Below are positions 10,073 to 21,328 of a stretch of 64,000 nt of DNA, piece by piece. Within the stretch, counting starts at the first letter, position 1; each line of letters starts with the position of its first letter. The stretch comes from Bifidobacterium choloepi (GTDB taxonomy: Bacteria > Actinomycetota > Actinomycetes > Actinomycetales > Bifidobacteriaceae), in the NCBI RefSeq assembly GCF_010667615.1, contig NZ_VYSG01000001.1:62001-126000 (forward strand), in the 5' to 3' direction. The notes under the pieces were generated by a model, which was not told the origin of the DNA, ran no database searches, and saw only the letters and a list, made by a program, of their open reading frames with translations. Both the position numbers and the translations under genes were made by a program.

Positions 10073-11124
10073 TGTTCGACCAGCTGCTCGCCTTCGTCGC
10101 GAAGCATGCCCGCGCCATTCCCGAGCGGGTGGTGCGCGGCCTGTTCCTCGCCGCCGCCGACGCCGCCTGGGCCACGCATGCCGGGTCCGTGCGCCAGCTC
10201 GAACGCAATCTCGTCCACGTGACGTCGTGGGCCAACGACGGCGCGCCGGTCGACCGGCGCGAACTGCGCCGCCTGTCGCGCCGCGGCATGCGCTCCTATT
10301 TCACGTACTTCTCCGAGGCGATGACGGTCGGCGGCCGCACCGAACGGCAGCTGCGCGCCCGCATTCGCGGCGCCGGCGACGGACTCGATTCGCTCGTCGA
10401 ACTGACCGGCACGCCGGCGCAGGGCGGCCGTGACGGCTCGGCCCCGATCGCGATGGGCCACCAGGGCAACTGGGACTATGCCGGATTCTGGGCGAAGTTC
10501 GATGTCGCGCCGGTCGTCACCGTCGCCGAGAAACTCGCCGATCCGGACCTGCTCAAGACGTTTGTCGGCATCCGCGAATCGCTCGGCATGCGCATCCTGC
10601 TGACCGGCACGCCGAAACTGACGTCCAGGCTCGAGGCGGTATTGCGCGGGCCGCATGTCATCGTGCCGCTGCTCGCCGACCGCGACCTGGGGCGCAACGG
10701 CGAATTTGTCCGGGCGTTCGGCTCGGTCATCCGCGTGGCGCGGGGACCGGCCACGCTCGCCATCGACGCCGGCAAGCCGCTCTACGTCGTCAACATGCAC
10801 CGCGAGCGCCTGTCCGGCAAGCGCCGCCGGGAGGCCGGCACGCCGTACGGCTATGTCTGCGAGGTGTCCGGGCCGATCGACGTGGCGCCGTATCTCGGCA
10901 TGCCCCGCGAGGAGGCCATCGCCGCGCTGACGCAGGCGTGGGTGGACATCTGGGCGGCGGGGATCGCCGCACATCCCGAAGACTGGCACATGCTCCAGCC
11001 GTTCTTCCTGCCCGACCTCGACCTCGACAGGCTGCGCAACGTGCCGGACTGGGTGACGGCGACGCTGCGCGCGGATCGTGCCGGCGACGCCGCCCGGACG
11101 CACGCCTGCCCCCGAAAGTCGTGA
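10072..11124 (+). CDS. LpxL/HtrB-type acyltransferase (PatA-like)
   Basis: In mycobacteria the enzyme at this position acylates the mannose of phosphatidylinositol mannosides on the cytoplasmic side of the membrane. The 350-residue product has the family's H-x4-D motif in GHQGNWD (about residues 127-133), and LADRDLGRNG around 201-210 matches the second conserved block. The start overlaps the pgsA stop, and its own stop overlaps the next gene's GTG start by four bases. It is therefore the middle of a tightly coupled pgsA-acyltransferase-pimA unit. The acyl acceptor is inferred from context. Confidence 0.83.
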   Translation: MFDQLLAFVAKHARAIPERVVRGLFLAAADAAWATHAGSVRQLERNLVHVTSWANDGAPVDRRELRRLSRRGMRSYFTYFSEAMTVGGRTERQLRARIRGAGDGLDSLVELTGTPAQGGRDGSAPIAMGHQGNWDYAGFWAKFDVAPVVTVAEKLADPDLLKTFVGIRESLGMRILLTGTPKLTSRLEAVLRGPHVIVPLLADRDLGRNGEFVRAFGSVIRVARGPATLAIDAGKPLYVVNMHRERLSGKRRREAGTPYGYVCEVSGPIDVAPYLGMPREEAIAALTQAWVDIWAAGIAAHPEDWHMLQPFFLPDLDLDRLRNVPDWVTATLRADRAGDAARTHACPRKS

Positions 11125-12407
11125 CAATTCGTCACAATGGTCCGGTGAGTTTTTCGAATAACGGAGCCGGATCCCTGCGGGAGAGGCTGCGCGAACGCCG
11201 CCGGGGGAGCGGCTCCGCCAGCGTCCGCGGGCCGCAGAAATTCAAGCATCACAACGAGCAGGCGGAGGATGCCCCGCTCAACGTCGGCATCGTCAGTCCC
11301 TACTCGTTCGAGACGCCGGGCGGCGTGCAGAACCACATCCGCGACTTCGCAATGGAACTGCTCAAGCGCGGCTACCACGTCTCGGTGTTCGCCCCGGGGC
11401 GTCGCACGAACGACATGCCGCTGTGGGTGCAGACGAACGATTCGTCGTTCGCCATTCCCTACAACGGTTCGTGGGCGCACCTGAGCTACTTCCTGACGGC
11501 CGGCCACCGCACGCGCCGCTGGGTGCGCCAGGGCCATTTCGACATCCTGCACCTGCACGAGCCGGAAACGCCGTCGCTGTCGCACAAGCCGCTGGCGATG
11601 AAGGATGCGCCGCCGATGGTCGCGACGTTCCATGCGTCGATCGAGCCGTATCCGCGTGCGCTCAAGCTCTTCCAGAACTACCTGCTCAAGTATCTTTCCC
11701 CGCTGCGGGAAGCCATCTACGTCTCGCCGGCCGCGGGCAGGACCGCCGACCATTTCCTGCCCGACGACATGCCGAGGACGACGATCCCGAACGGCATCGA
11801 CCGGTCGTTCTTCGCCGACGCCGCCGTCGATCCCCGCTGGGCCGGCACCGCCGACGCGCCGACGATCGGGTTCCTCGGCCGCATGGGGGAGGAGCGCAAG
11901 GGCTTCGCCGTCTTCGCCGCGGCCGCGCCGAGCATCCTCAAGCGGTTTCCGGCCGCGCGATTCCTCGTCGCCGGTGACGGCGAGGAGGACGGCAGGAAGA
12001 TGCTGCGTGCGCTCGATCCGTCCGGGCTGCTCGAATCGCACTTCGAATTCCTTGGCCGCATTTCCGACGAGGACAAGGCGTCGTTCTACCGTTCGCTGAC
12101 GCTCTACGTCGCCCCGCAGACCGGCGGCGAAAGCTTCGGCATCGTGCTCGCCGAGGCGATGGCCGCGGGCTGCGCCGTCGTCGCCTCCGACCTGCCGGCG
12201 TTCGTCGACGTCACGAAGGACGGCGAGTGCGCGGCGCTGTTCAAGACCGCCGACGCCGCCGACTGCGCCGTCACGACCGTCAACTTGCTGGACGATTCCG
12301 TCCGGCGCGAGGCGCTGGCCCAGGCCGGCTTCGAACGGTCTGCCGACTTCGACTGGTCGACTGTCGTCGACCGCGTGCTCGAGGTGTACGCCAGGGCGCT
12401 GTCGTAG
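11121..12407 (+). CDS. pimA: GT4 glycosyltransferase, phosphatidylinositol mannosyltransferase PimA-like
   Basis: PimA transfers the first mannose from GDP-mannose to phosphatidylinositol at the inner membrane face. The core matches GT-B, family 4 enzymes: IVSPYSFETPGGVQNHI near the start, LHLHEPETPS, and the C-terminal GGESFGIVLAEAMAAG that binds the nucleotide sugar. The start is uncertain. GTG at 11121 overlaps the previous stop (GTGA) and gives 428 residues with a basic extension of about 50 residues before the usual N-terminus; GTG at 11145 is also possible. Neither has a clear ribosome site, which fits translational coupling. Confidence 0.85.
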   Translation: MTIRHNGPVSFSNNGAGSLRERLRERRRGSGSASVRGPQKFKHHNEQAEDAPLNVGIVSPYSFETPGGVQNHIRDFAMELLKRGYHVSVFAPGRRTNDMPLWVQTNDSSFAIPYNGSWAHLSYFLTAGHRTRRWVRQGHFDILHLHEPETPSLSHKPLAMKDAPPMVATFHASIEPYPRALKLFQNYLLKYLSPLREAIYVSPAAGRTADHFLPDDMPRTTIPNGIDRSFFADAAVDPRWAGTADAPTIGFLGRMGEERKGFAVFAAAAPSILKRFPAARFLVAGDGEEDGRKMLRALDPSGLLESHFEFLGRISDEDKASFYRSLTLYVAPQTGGESFGIVLAEAMAAGCAVVASDLPAFVDVTKDGECAALFKTADAADCAVTTVNLLDDSVRREALAQAGFERSADFDWSTVVDRVLEVYARALS

Positions 12408-12520
12408 GCGGCACACGGTGCCCGGCCTGTGCGCCGGGACGACGAAACCGGCCCCTATGTCGGTGAACCGCCTTAGAATCAATTCGTTTAGTATCTATCC
12501 GTCTCTCCCGTAGGAGCATT

Positions 12521-13276
12521 ATGTCAGGTCATTCCAAGTGGGCCACTACCAAGCACAAGAAGGCCGCGATCGACGCGAAGCGCGGCAAGCTGTTCGCCAA
12601 GCTGATCAAGAACATCGAGATCGCGGCCCGTCAGGGCGGCGGTGATCCGGACGGCAACCCGGCGCTGTTCGACGCCATCTACAAGGCCAAGAAGGCCTCG
12701 ATGCCGGCTGACAACATCAAGCGCGCCGTCAAGCGTGGCTCCGGCGAGGAAGAGGGCGGCGCCAACTACGAGGACATCGTCTACGAGGGCTACGCTCCGG
12801 CCGGCGTCGGCCTCATCATCGAGTGCCTGACCGACAACCGCAACCGCGCCGCCGCCGAAGTGCGTTCGACGCTGACCAAGGGCAACGGCTCGCTGGCCAC
12901 CACGGGTTCGGTCTCCTTCAACTTCGAGCGCAAGGGCGACATCGAGGTCGCGAGCGAGGGCGTCGATTACGACGACCTGTTCGAGAAGGCCGCCGAGGCC
13001 GGTGCCGAGGACGTCGTCGACAACGGCGAATTCTACTCGGTCATCACCGGCCCGTCCGATCTCATCGACGTGCGCAAGGCGCTGCAGGACAGCGGCGTCG
13101 ACTACGAATCCGCCGATCTCGTCATGATGCCGAAGACCGAGGTCGAGCTTTCGCTCGAGGATGCCCAGAAGGTCTCCAGGCTCATCGACAACCTTGACGA
13201 CCTCGACGACGTGCAGAACATCTACAGCAACTGGACCGCCTCCGACGAGGTCATGGCCCAGCTGGACGCCGAGTGA
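12521..13276 (+). CDS. YebC/PmpR family transcriptional/translational regulator
   Basis: This 251-residue protein belongs to the widespread YebC/TACO1 family. Members have been described as DNA-binding regulators and, more recently, as factors that help ribosomes through difficult stretches. The N-terminus MSGHSKWATTKHKKAAIDAKRGK and the acidic central domain are typical. The ATG follows a GTAGGAG ribosome site. It is upstream of ruvC in the same direction with a 41-base gap, the usual arrangement in many bacteria. Confidence 0.95.
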   Translation: MSGHSKWATTKHKKAAIDAKRGKLFAKLIKNIEIAARQGGGDPDGNPALFDAIYKAKKASMPADNIKRAVKRGSGEEEGGANYEDIVYEGYAPAGVGLIIECLTDNRNRAAAEVRSTLTKGNGSLATTGSVSFNFERKGDIEVASEGVDYDDLFEKAAEAGAEDVVDNGEFYSVITGPSDLIDVRKALQDSGVDYESADLVMMPKTEVELSLEDAQKVSRLIDNLDDLDDVQNIYSNWTASDEVMAQLDAE

Positions 13277-13317
13277 TTTTCCGGTAGCGGAAAATCGACG
13301 GAGGCATTGCTGTACGC

Positions 13318-13899
13318 ATGATCATCCTTGGCGTTGACCCCGGCCTGACCAGGTGCGGAGTCGGCGTGATCGAAGCCGGCGCATACCGCCGGCTTTCGTT
13401 TATCCACGTCGACGTCGTCAGGTCGGATCCCAAGTCGCCGCAGGACCGGCGACTGCTGACGATTTACGACGGGCTGGCCGCCAAGCTCGACGAATTCGCG
13501 CCCGACGTCGTCTCGATCGAGCGTGTCTTCGCGCAGGAGAACCGCAACACGGTGCTCGGCACTGCCCAGGCGGCCGGCATGGCGATGCTGGCGGCGGCCC
13601 AGCGCAACATTCCGGTCGCGCTGCACACGCCGACCGAGTCGAAGATGGCGATCACCGGCAACGGCAAGGCCGAGAAGATCCAGATGGAACGCATGGTCGC
13701 CCGCATCCTCAACCTCAACACGCTGCCGAAGCCGGCCGACGCGGCCGACGCGCTGGCCATCGCGATCTGCCATGCGCTGCGTCCGGCCGGCGCCATCCAG
13801 GGTGGCGAACGCGAGGAACACCTGACGGCGGCGCAGCGCCAGTGGGCCAAGGCGGCGCAGAAGGCGTCCCGGGGCCGCACGCAGGGCCGGGCGATGTAA
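13318..13899 (+). CDS. ruvC: Crossover junction endodeoxyribonuclease RuvC
   Basis: RuvC cuts Holliday junctions symmetrically to finish recombination, working with RuvAB. The 193-residue product opens with [17 protein letters not shown], carrying the first catalytic Asp, and has [16 protein letters not shown] (catalytic Glu) around residue 65 and the [13 protein letters not shown] acidic pair near 140. GGAGG lies about 12 bases before the ATG. It is followed by ruvA after 89 bases, a gap that contains its own promoter and LexA-type box. Confidence 0.97.
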   Translation: MIILGVDPGLTRCGVGVIEAGAYRRLSFIHVDVVRSDPKSPQDRRLLTIYDGLAAKLDEFAPDVVSIERVFAQENRNTVLGTAQAAGMAMLAAAQRNIPVALHTPTESKMAITGNGKAEKIQMERMVARILNLNTLPKPADAADALAIAICHALRPAGAIQGGEREEHLTAAQRQWAKAAQKASRGRTQGRAM

Positions 13900-13917
13900 C
13901 GGCGCCGAATCACCGGA

Positions 13918-13945
13918 TTGACTCGAACAGATGTTCGGGTAAGAT
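13918..13945 (+). promoter_or_regulatory. Promoter with LexA/SOS box in the spacer, before ruvA
   Basis: TTGACT (13918-13923) and TAAGAT (13940-13945) are 16 bases apart. The spacer holds CGAACAGATGTTCG at 13924-13937, a full match to the Gram-positive LexA box CGAACN4GTTCG. LexA bound here would cover both promoter elements, so ruvA and ruvB should be DNA-damage inducible independently of ruvC. Confidence 0.85.
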
Positions 13946-13988
13946 GGTGGCAGGACAATGACCGCCGGGGACGGACGAAAGGACAATC

Positions 13989-14624
13989 ATGATTGGAATG
14001 CTGCGCGGCACGGTGGATTCCGTCGATGCCGCCTGCGCCATCGTCGACGTCGCCGGCGTCGGCTATGAAGTGCGCATGCCGGCGGCCGACCTGGCGAACC
14101 TGCACGCCGGTGCCGACGTGAAGGTGTACACGTCGCTGGCCATCTCGCAGGACGCCGTCACGCTGTTCGGATTCCTGTCCGCCTCGTCGAAGCGGATGTT
14201 CCTGCAGCTGCAGAAAGTCAGCGGCATCGGCCCGAAAGTGGCGCTGAGCCTGTTGTCCACGCTCGCTCCGGACCGGCTGTCGCGCGCCATCGCCGACGGC
14301 GACGCGACGGCGCTGGCCAAGGCGCCGGGCCTGGGCAAGAAGGGCGCCCAGAAGATCATCCTCGAGCTCAAGGGCTCGATCGACCTCGCTGAGCTTGGCC
14401 GGGACGACGGCAAGATTCCGGCCGCGGCGCCGGCGAGGGCGCCCGAGGACACCGGTCGCCTGCAGGTCGTCGAGGGCCTGATGTCGCTCGGATGGCGCCA
14501 GCAGGATGCCACGGCGGCCGTCGACGGCGTCATCGAGGCCAACGGCATCGCCGTGCCGCTGGCCGACGACGAAGTGCCGCACGTGCTCAGGCTGGCGCTG
14601 ACGTCGCTGGACCGCGGCCAGTGA
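13989..14624 (+). CDS. ruvA: Holliday junction branch migration protein RuvA
   Basis: RuvA binds the Holliday junction as a tetramer and loads the RuvB motor. The 211-residue product has the OB-fold N-terminal domain ([28 protein letters not shown]), helix-hairpin-helix motifs around residues 70-130 (SGIGPKVAL and [12 protein letters not shown]), a linker rich in Ala/Pro, and the C-terminal RuvB-contact domain. AAAGGA precedes the ATG. It is expressed from the LexA-controlled promoter just upstream and followed by ruvB after 88 bases. Confidence 0.97.
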   Translation: MIGMLRGTVDSVDAACAIVDVAGVGYEVRMPAADLANLHAGADVKVYTSLAISQDAVTLFGFLSASSKRMFLQLQKVSGIGPKVALSLLSTLAPDRLSRAIADGDATALAKAPGLGKKGAQKIILELKGSIDLAELGRDDGKIPAAAPARAPEDTGRLQVVEGLMSLGWRQQDATAAVDGVIEANGIAVPLADDEVPHVLRLALTSLDRGQ

Positions 14625-14712
14625 GCCGCCCGGGACAACGCCGGCAACAAGCGCCGGGGACTATCGCAAACGGTCCGGAACTGCTCCGGGCGAAGGGACG
14701 GAAACGACGAGG

Positions 14713-15774
<1,062 letters not shown>

Positions 15775-15976
15775 TCGCCAATTCGCACTAGAGTGGACGG
15801 ACCGGCCTTGCGCTCCGATGGCAATGCGGCGGGAATAGGCCGGCACGAAAGAGAGTTGACGCCAGTGCCTGTCCTCGCCGGTACCGCTGTCCGGACAGGC
15901 CAACCCCGTCAGACACATCGAATACCGAGAAGTCGGATCGGTCCAGCCCGTTCGACATGCGAAGGAGCCATTTTCC

Positions 15977-16486
15977 ATGGACTATATATTTCTGATCATC
16001 CTCCTGGTCTTCATGATCGGCATGCTGTTCTTCCAGTCGCGCAAGGCCAAGCAGCAGAATCAGCAGGTCCAGGACTTCCGTAACAGCCTGCAGCCGGGCA
16101 CCGAGGTCATCACGATCGGCGGCGTCATCGGCAAGGTCGTCTCCGTCGACCAGAAGTACGAGGAGATCGTCATCGATTCCGAGGGCTCCTACCTGCGCTT
16201 CGCGTTCAAGGCCATCAACAAGGAATACATCCGCCCGGCCTACGTCGACGATTCCGAAGTCGACGAGAACGGCAACCCGCTGCCGACCGAGCCGGAGCAG
16301 ATCGAGGGCGACGTCGTCGACACGACGGTCGCCGGAACCGACCAGGCCGCCGACGCCCAGCAGCCGGCCGACGCCACCGAGGACACCGAGACGGTCGAGA
16401 CCGAGGCCGCCACGGTCGAGGACGGCGAGGAACAGGCCGAACTCACCTACGCCGAGGAAGACGAGAAGACCGATTCCGCCAAGTGA
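15977..16486 (+). CDS. yajC: Preprotein translocase accessory subunit YajC
   Basis: YajC is a small membrane protein associated with the Sec translocon. The 169-residue product has one N-terminal membrane helix (YIFLIILLVFMIGMLFF), a basic segment RKAKQQNQQVQDF, and the conserved LQPGTEVITIGGVIGKVV domain. The last 80 residues form an acidic, Glu/Asp/Ala-rich tail that most relatives lack. GAAGGAG precedes the ATG. In many actinobacteria secD and secF follow; here apt is next, so secDF are missing from the locus. Confidence 0.92.
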   Translation: MDYIFLIILLVFMIGMLFFQSRKAKQQNQQVQDFRNSLQPGTEVITIGGVIGKVVSVDQKYEEIVIDSEGSYLRFAFKAINKEYIRPAYVDDSEVDENGNPLPTEPEQIEGDVVDTTVAGTDQAADAQQPADATEDTETVETEAATVEDGEEQAELTYAEEDEKTDSAK

Positions 16487-16508
16487 CGGACGGCGGCTTC
16501 CATTCCGG

Positions 16509-16539
16509 ACGGGCCCCCTTCATGACGAAGGGGGCCCGT
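16509..16539 (+). terminator. Hairpin terminator after yajC
   Basis: A perfect 13-bp stem (arms 16509-16521 and 16527-16539) with loop ATGAC begins 22 bases after the yajC stop. The last bases are CCCGTTTCG. Confidence 0.75.
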
Positions 16540-16817
16540 TTCGCGTCGGACGGCTTTTGTGCCGTCGGAAAGAAACGACATCCCCGGGGCGTCCGCGGCG
16601 CGAGTACATACGGGTCGAATGGTATGATTCCTCACGTGCATGGGGGATCCGGCGTCCGGGGGCACCGCGTCGCCGCCTTCCGTCTGCATGACAACTTATT
16701 AGGACAAGATACTGCACGCCGGACAGGCGGCCGGCTCCGAAGGCGCCGCCCGCACGGTCCGGACCTTTCCGGTGCAACCGGTTCCACCCGCCGCCGGAAC
16801 CTCTACGAAGGACACTC

Positions 16818-17399
16818 ATGGCAAACACGGACATCACGCTGGCCGACATTCTCAAGGTCGGCGAGGAAGATGCGCAATACCTCGTTTCATTGATTCGGTC
16901 TGTGCCGAATTTCCCGAAGGAGGGCATTCTCTTCCGTGATTTCATGCCGGTGTTCGCAGACGCCCGCGCGCTGCAGATCCTCATGCGTGCACTCGAGGCG
17001 GCCCTGCCGGTTCCGGCCGACGACATCGACGCCGTCGCCGGTCTCGAGGCCCGCGGCTTCCTGTTCGGTCCCGCCCTCGCGGCCCATCTGGGCAAGGGCT
17101 TCGTCGCCGTGCGCAAGGCCGGCAAGCTGCCGCCGGAAACGGTCAGCGAAAGCTACAGTCTCGAATACGGCGAGGCGACCATCGAGGTCGAGTCCGACGC
17201 CATCAAGCCGGGCGAACGCGTACTGATCGTCGACGACCTGATCGCCACCGGCGGTTCGGCCAAGGCCGCCCGCCAGCTCGTCACCGCGTGCGGCGGCACC
17301 GTCGCCGGCTTCAGCTTCGTGATGGAGCTGGAAGGCCTCGACGGCATCGCCGAGCTCGGCGACTATCCGACCAGCTCGCTGCTGCGCATGCCGGCCTGA
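16818..17399 (+). CDS. apt: Adenine phosphoribosyltransferase
   Basis: Apt salvages adenine to AMP using PRPP. The 193-residue product has IRSVPNFPKEGILFRDF near the start, the GLEARGFLFGPALA block, and the PRPP-binding VLIVDDLIATGGSAKAA around residues 135-150. GAAGGA lies 6 bases before the ATG. It lies between yajC and sucC with its own upstream gap of about 280 bases, so it probably has its own promoter. Confidence 0.96.
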   Translation: MANTDITLADILKVGEEDAQYLVSLIRSVPNFPKEGILFRDFMPVFADARALQILMRALEAALPVPADDIDAVAGLEARGFLFGPALAAHLGKGFVAVRKAGKLPPETVSESYSLEYGEATIEVESDAIKPGERVLIVDDLIATGGSAKAARQLVTACGGTVAGFSFVMELEGLDGIAELGDYPTSSLLRMPA

Positions 17400-17501
17400 G
17401 CATCCGCGGCCATGCCGGGAATGGGACACGACGCCCCCTACGCCGACAAGTTGGCTACGATGGACAGGTGAACCCACCGCACGAGTCCTAGAGAGAAGTC
17501 C

Positions 17502-18731
17502 ATGGATCTTTACGAATATCAGGCGAGGGAACTGCTCGAGGAGCAGGGCATCCCGACGCCGCGGGCCGTCTATGCCGGTTCCGTCGAACACGTCGCCGAC
17601 GCCGCGGAGACAATCGGGTTTCCGCTCGTCGTCAAGGGCCAGGCCAAGATCGGCCATCGTGGACAGGCCGGTGCCGTCAAGCTCGCCGCCGACCTCGACG
17701 ATGCCGTCGCCATGGCGCGCGACATCATGCCGATGACCATTCACGGTCACCGCGTCAACGGCGTGCTGCTCGCCGAGGCCAAGAACGTCCTGCACGAATA
17801 CTATGTCTCCATTTCCGTCGACCGCTCGTCGCGCGACTTCGACGTGCTCGCGACCGCCAACGGCGGCACCGAGGTCGAGGAAATCGCCCGCGAGCACCCC
17901 GAATCGGTCCGGCGCCTGCACATCGACGCGCTCGAGGACTTCGACCTCGAGGCCGCCACGCAGATGGCCGAGAGCATCGGCTTCTACCACGCCGACGTCG
18001 ACCAGGCCGCCCGGATCCTGCTGAAGATGTGGCGGTGCTTCAAGGACAACGACGCCACGCTTGTCGAGATCAACCCGCTCGCGAAGGTCGGCGACCCCGA
18101 CGACGAGGACAGCAAGGAACTCGTCGCGCTGGACGCGAAGATCTCGCTCGACGACAACGCCGCGTTCCGCCACGACGGCTGGGCCAGGTTCCGCGATCCG
18201 GTCGTCGCCGACGCCCTCGAGCGCGAGGCGAAGGACAACGGGCTGCACTACGTTCACCTGGACGGCGAAGTCGGCGTCATCGGCAATGGCGCGGGACTCG
18301 TCATGAGCTCGCTGGACGCCGTCGCCTACGCCGGCGAGGACCAGGGCAGCGGCGTCAAGGCCGCCAACTTCCTCGACATCGGCGGCGGCGCGTCGGCCTC
18401 CGTCATGGCGAAGAGCCTCGAACTCGTGCTGCGCGACCCGAAGGTCGAATCGGTGCTCATCAACGTCTATGGCGGCATCACGTCCTGCCAGACCGTCGCC
18501 GAGGGCGTCCTGGAGGCCGTCGCCGCGCTCGGCGTCGACAAGCCGATCGTCATCCGCTTCGACGGTAACGCCGCGGCCGAGGGCCTCGCCACGCTCGAGA
18601 AGGCGTCGCTGGACAATATCCACGTCGCCCGCACGATGGAGGACGCCGCCTCCCTCGCAGCGCAATACGCCGCGGACGCCATCGCAGCCAATGCCGCCAG
18701 CGCGGCCCGTCGTGAGGAGGACGAGCAATGA
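17502..18731 (+). CDS. sucC: Succinate--CoA ligase, ADP-forming, beta subunit
   Basis: SucC pairs with SucD to interconvert succinyl-CoA and succinate with ATP or GTP. The 409-residue product has the ATP-grasp domain ([20 protein letters not shown] at the start and [20 protein letters not shown] around residue 43), ending with the CoA-ligase domain containing [16 protein letters not shown]. The start of sucD overlaps its stop by four bases (ATGA). Where the TCA cycle is incomplete, the pair probably supplies succinyl-CoA for biosynthesis; that is an inference. Confidence 0.96.
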   Translation: MDLYEYQARELLEEQGIPTPRAVYAGSVEHVADAAETIGFPLVVKGQAKIGHRGQAGAVKLAADLDDAVAMARDIMPMTIHGHRVNGVLLAEAKNVLHEYYVSISVDRSSRDFDVLATANGGTEVEEIAREHPESVRRLHIDALEDFDLEAATQMAESIGFYHADVDQAARILLKMWRCFKDNDATLVEINPLAKVGDPDDEDSKELVALDAKISLDDNAAFRHDGWARFRDPVVADALEREAKDNGLHYVHLDGEVGVIGNGAGLVMSSLDAVAYAGEDQGSGVKAANFLDIGGGASASVMAKSLELVLRDPKVESVLINVYGGITSCQTVAEGVLEAVAALGVDKPIVIRFDGNAAAEGLATLEKASLDNIHVARTMEDAASLAAQYAADAIAANAASAARREEDEQ

Positions 18732-19642
18732 CCGCATTCATCGAGGACGACGCCCCGGTCATCGTCCAGGGCATGACCGGACACCAGGGCATGACCCACA
18801 CGGCCCGCATGCTCAAGGCCCGCACGAACATCGTCGGCGGCGTCAACCCGCGCAAGGCCGGCACGACCGTCCCGTTCGAGGACGCCGACGGCAACACCGT
18901 CGAGATTCCGGTCTTCGCCACCGTCCAGGAAGCGAAGGACGCCACCGGCGCGCAGGCGTCGGTCGTCTTCGTCCCGCCGAAATTCGCGAAGGGCGCGGTC
19001 GTCGAGGCCGTCGAGGCCAAGATGCCGGTCGTCGTCGTCATCACCGAGGGCATCCCGGTCGCCGACAGCGCCTACTTCGTCGAGCTCGCGCTCGAGAACG
19101 GCGTGCGGATCGTCGGACCGAACTGTCCCGGCCTGATGACGCTGCCGTCCGGCGAGGACAGCCACGGCGTCAACCTCGGCATCATTCCCGACGGCATCGT
19201 CTCCCGCGGCCCGCTCGGCCTCGTCTCGAAGTCCGGCACGCTGACCTACCAGATGATGGAGGAGCTGTCCGATATCGGCTTCACGGCCTGCCTCGGCGCC
19301 GGCGGCGACCCGATCGTCGGCACCACGCTGCAGGAAGCCCTCGAGGCGTTCGAGGCCGACGACGACACGAAGGCCGTCGTCATGATCGGCGAGATCGGTG
19401 GCAACGCCGAGCAGGACGCCGCGCAGTGGGCCGCCGCGCACATGACCAAGCCCGTCGTCGCCTACATCGCCGGCTTCACGGCCCCCGAAGGCAAGCAGAT
19501 GGGTCACGCCGGCGCCATCGTCTCCGGCGGCAAGGGCACGGCCCAGGACAAGAAGGAAGCCCTCGAAGCCGCCGGCATTCCGGTCGGCAAGAGCCCGAAG
19601 GCCGCCGCCGACATCATGCGCGGACTGCTCGCCGACCTGTGA
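18728..19642 (+). CDS. sucD: Succinate--CoA ligase alpha subunit
   Basis: SucD carries the CoA-binding Rossmann domain and the catalytic phospho-histidine. The 304-residue product has [36 protein letters not shown], and [11 protein letters not shown]. The expected active-site His is in the [17 protein letters not shown] block around residues 258-274. Translation is coupled to sucC through a 4-base overlap. Confidence 0.96.
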   Translation: MTAFIEDDAPVIVQGMTGHQGMTHTARMLKARTNIVGGVNPRKAGTTVPFEDADGNTVEIPVFATVQEAKDATGAQASVVFVPPKFAKGAVVEAVEAKMPVVVVITEGIPVADSAYFVELALENGVRIVGPNCPGLMTLPSGEDSHGVNLGIIPDGIVSRGPLGLVSKSGTLTYQMMEELSDIGFTACLGAGGDPIVGTTLQEALEAFEADDDTKAVVMIGEIGGNAEQDAAQWAAAHMTKPVVAYIAGFTAPEGKQMGHAGAIVSGGKGTAQDKKEALEAAGIPVGKSPKAAADIMRGLLADL

Positions 19643-19690
19643 GCGGCACCGCATCACCATCACGCCACGGAAACGGAGTGCACCGGAACG

Positions 19691-21328
19691 TTGAACAACG
19701 GCAACGAACGCAAGGAACGCAGTGAACGCCATGAACGGTCCGGCCACCCCGTAGGCGGCTCCGGAGCCGTCCGCCTGCCGCACGTCACGGTGGCGCGGAC
19801 GCTGCGACCGTGGATCCGCGGCCTGGTCGTCGCGGCCGCCCCGATGCTGCTGTTCGCGCTGGCGACCGGCTTCTTCATGGCTCTGGCGCTGCTCGTCTTC
19901 GCGATGGAGGAAGGCGGCGCCAGCATGTCCATGTACGCCTTCCCGCTGGCCAAGGCGCTCGTGCTGCTGGCACAGGGCGTCTCCTTCCACGCCGCCGGCA
20001 TCGTCGTCGGCATCGTGCCGCTGTCGCTGACATTCCTGCTCATCCTGCTCGTGCGCACGTTCACGGCGCGCCTGTGCGCGAAACCGCAGGCATGGGTGTC
20101 CGGCACCGTGCTGTGGGTCGCGATGTCGCTGCTGTGCACGAGGGGGCTGACGGTCGGCCTGTACGACGACGGCTGGATCGTCGCCCTCAAGTCGGCGCTC
20201 GTCTTCACGATCGGATTTCTCTGGGGCTCGCTGCCGTCGTCGGCGCTGCGGCTGCGCGCCGTCGGCTACCTGCATTCCCATGTGTCCGAACCGGTGCGGC
20301 ACACCGTGCTCTCCGGACTGTTCCTCGGCGTCCTGCTGCTCGGCATCTATGCGCTGGTCGGACTTGGCACGCTCGTCGCGTGGATCGTCCTCGACCACGG
20401 CGCCGTCGGCACGCTGTTCGACCTGCTCGGTGTCAAGACATGGTCGCGCGTCCTCATCGTCGTCATGTCGCTGGCCTGGCTGCCGAACCTCGTCGCCTGG
20501 GCGCTGTCGTGGCTCTTCGGCGCCGGATTCTCGATCGGCTCGCTCGCCAGCTTCACGCTGTGGAGCGGCTCGGGCAGCGACTTGCCGAGCCTGCCGGTCT
20601 TCGGCCTGTTTCCGGCCGCCGTCGACAGCCTCGCCGTCATCAACGTCGTCATGACCATTCCGCTCGTCGTCAGCGCCGTCGTCGCCGTCGTCGCGCTGCT
20701 GTGGCGTCGCGGCTTCCCGATCCGGCTCAGGGGCCGCGACCAGGATCCCGACCCGAAGACGATGCTTGTCAGTTTCGCCTATCCGGCCGGCGCGTTCTGT
20801 ATCGCCGCCGTCGTCGTCTCGCTGCTGTCGAGCCTGATGTTCCTGCTGTCGAACGGCTCGCTCGGTGAAGGCAGGCTCAAGGACGTCGGCGTCGACGTCC
20901 TCGCCTCCACGCAGGCCGTCGCCAGGCCGACGGCCATGGGACTGTTCGGAGCGTGGCTCGCCGCGCTCGTCGTCACCGCCGCCGTCTTCGCCGTGCGCTG
21001 GGCGCTTGCCAGCCGGCGGGCGGCCGCTTCCAATGCCGCGCCGGTCGCCGCCGGCGATGCCGGGGAAACGACCCGGAAGAACCGAACGGTAAGCAACCGC
21101 AAGACCGGGAACGATTCTTCCGCTACAGTCGAAACCGCGGCCTCGCCACGGCGTCCCCGCATGGCCAAGTCCGACCGCGCGATCAAGTCGGACCCGGCCA
21201 AGCCCAACGATCACACCGGGGGAGAGAACAAGGCGCCTCGCCGCGTGAACTCCACCCGCAACGCGAAGGAGAACCAGGGTGACCACGAACCGACCACTAC
21301 GACGGGCACTGGTATCGATCTATCATAA
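19691..21328 (+). CDS. DUF6350 family multi-spanning membrane protein
   Basis: This 545-residue protein belongs to the actinobacterial DUF6350 family, related to mycobacterial PerM, which has been linked to cell division. About ten hydrophobic segments lie between residues 35 and 440, followed by a hydrophilic, basic tail of about 100 residues. The start is a TTG preceded by CGGAG at 19674-19678, twelve bases away; the first ATG would remove the first membrane helix. Its last 50 bases overlap the start of purH in another frame, an overlap that suggests coupled expression. Confidence 0.75.
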   Translation: MNNGNERKERSERHERSGHPVGGSGAVRLPHVTVARTLRPWIRGLVVAAAPMLLFALATGFFMALALLVFAMEEGGASMSMYAFPLAKALVLLAQGVSFHAAGIVVGIVPLSLTFLLILLVRTFTARLCAKPQAWVSGTVLWVAMSLLCTRGLTVGLYDDGWIVALKSALVFTIGFLWGSLPSSALRLRAVGYLHSHVSEPVRHTVLSGLFLGVLLLGIYALVGLGTLVAWIVLDHGAVGTLFDLLGVKTWSRVLIVVMSLAWLPNLVAWALSWLFGAGFSIGSLASFTLWSGSGSDLPSLPVFGLFPAAVDSLAVINVVMTIPLVVSAVVAVVALLWRRGFPIRLRGRDQDPDPKTMLVSFAYPAGAFCIAAVVVSLLSSLMFLLSNGSLGEGRLKDVGVDVLASTQAVARPTAMGLFGAWLAALVVTAAVFAVRWALASRRAAASNAAPVAAGDAGETTRKNRTVSNRKTGNDSSATVETAASPRRPRMAKSDRAIKSDPAKPNDHTGGENKAPRRVNSTRNAKENQGDHEPTTTTGTGIDLS

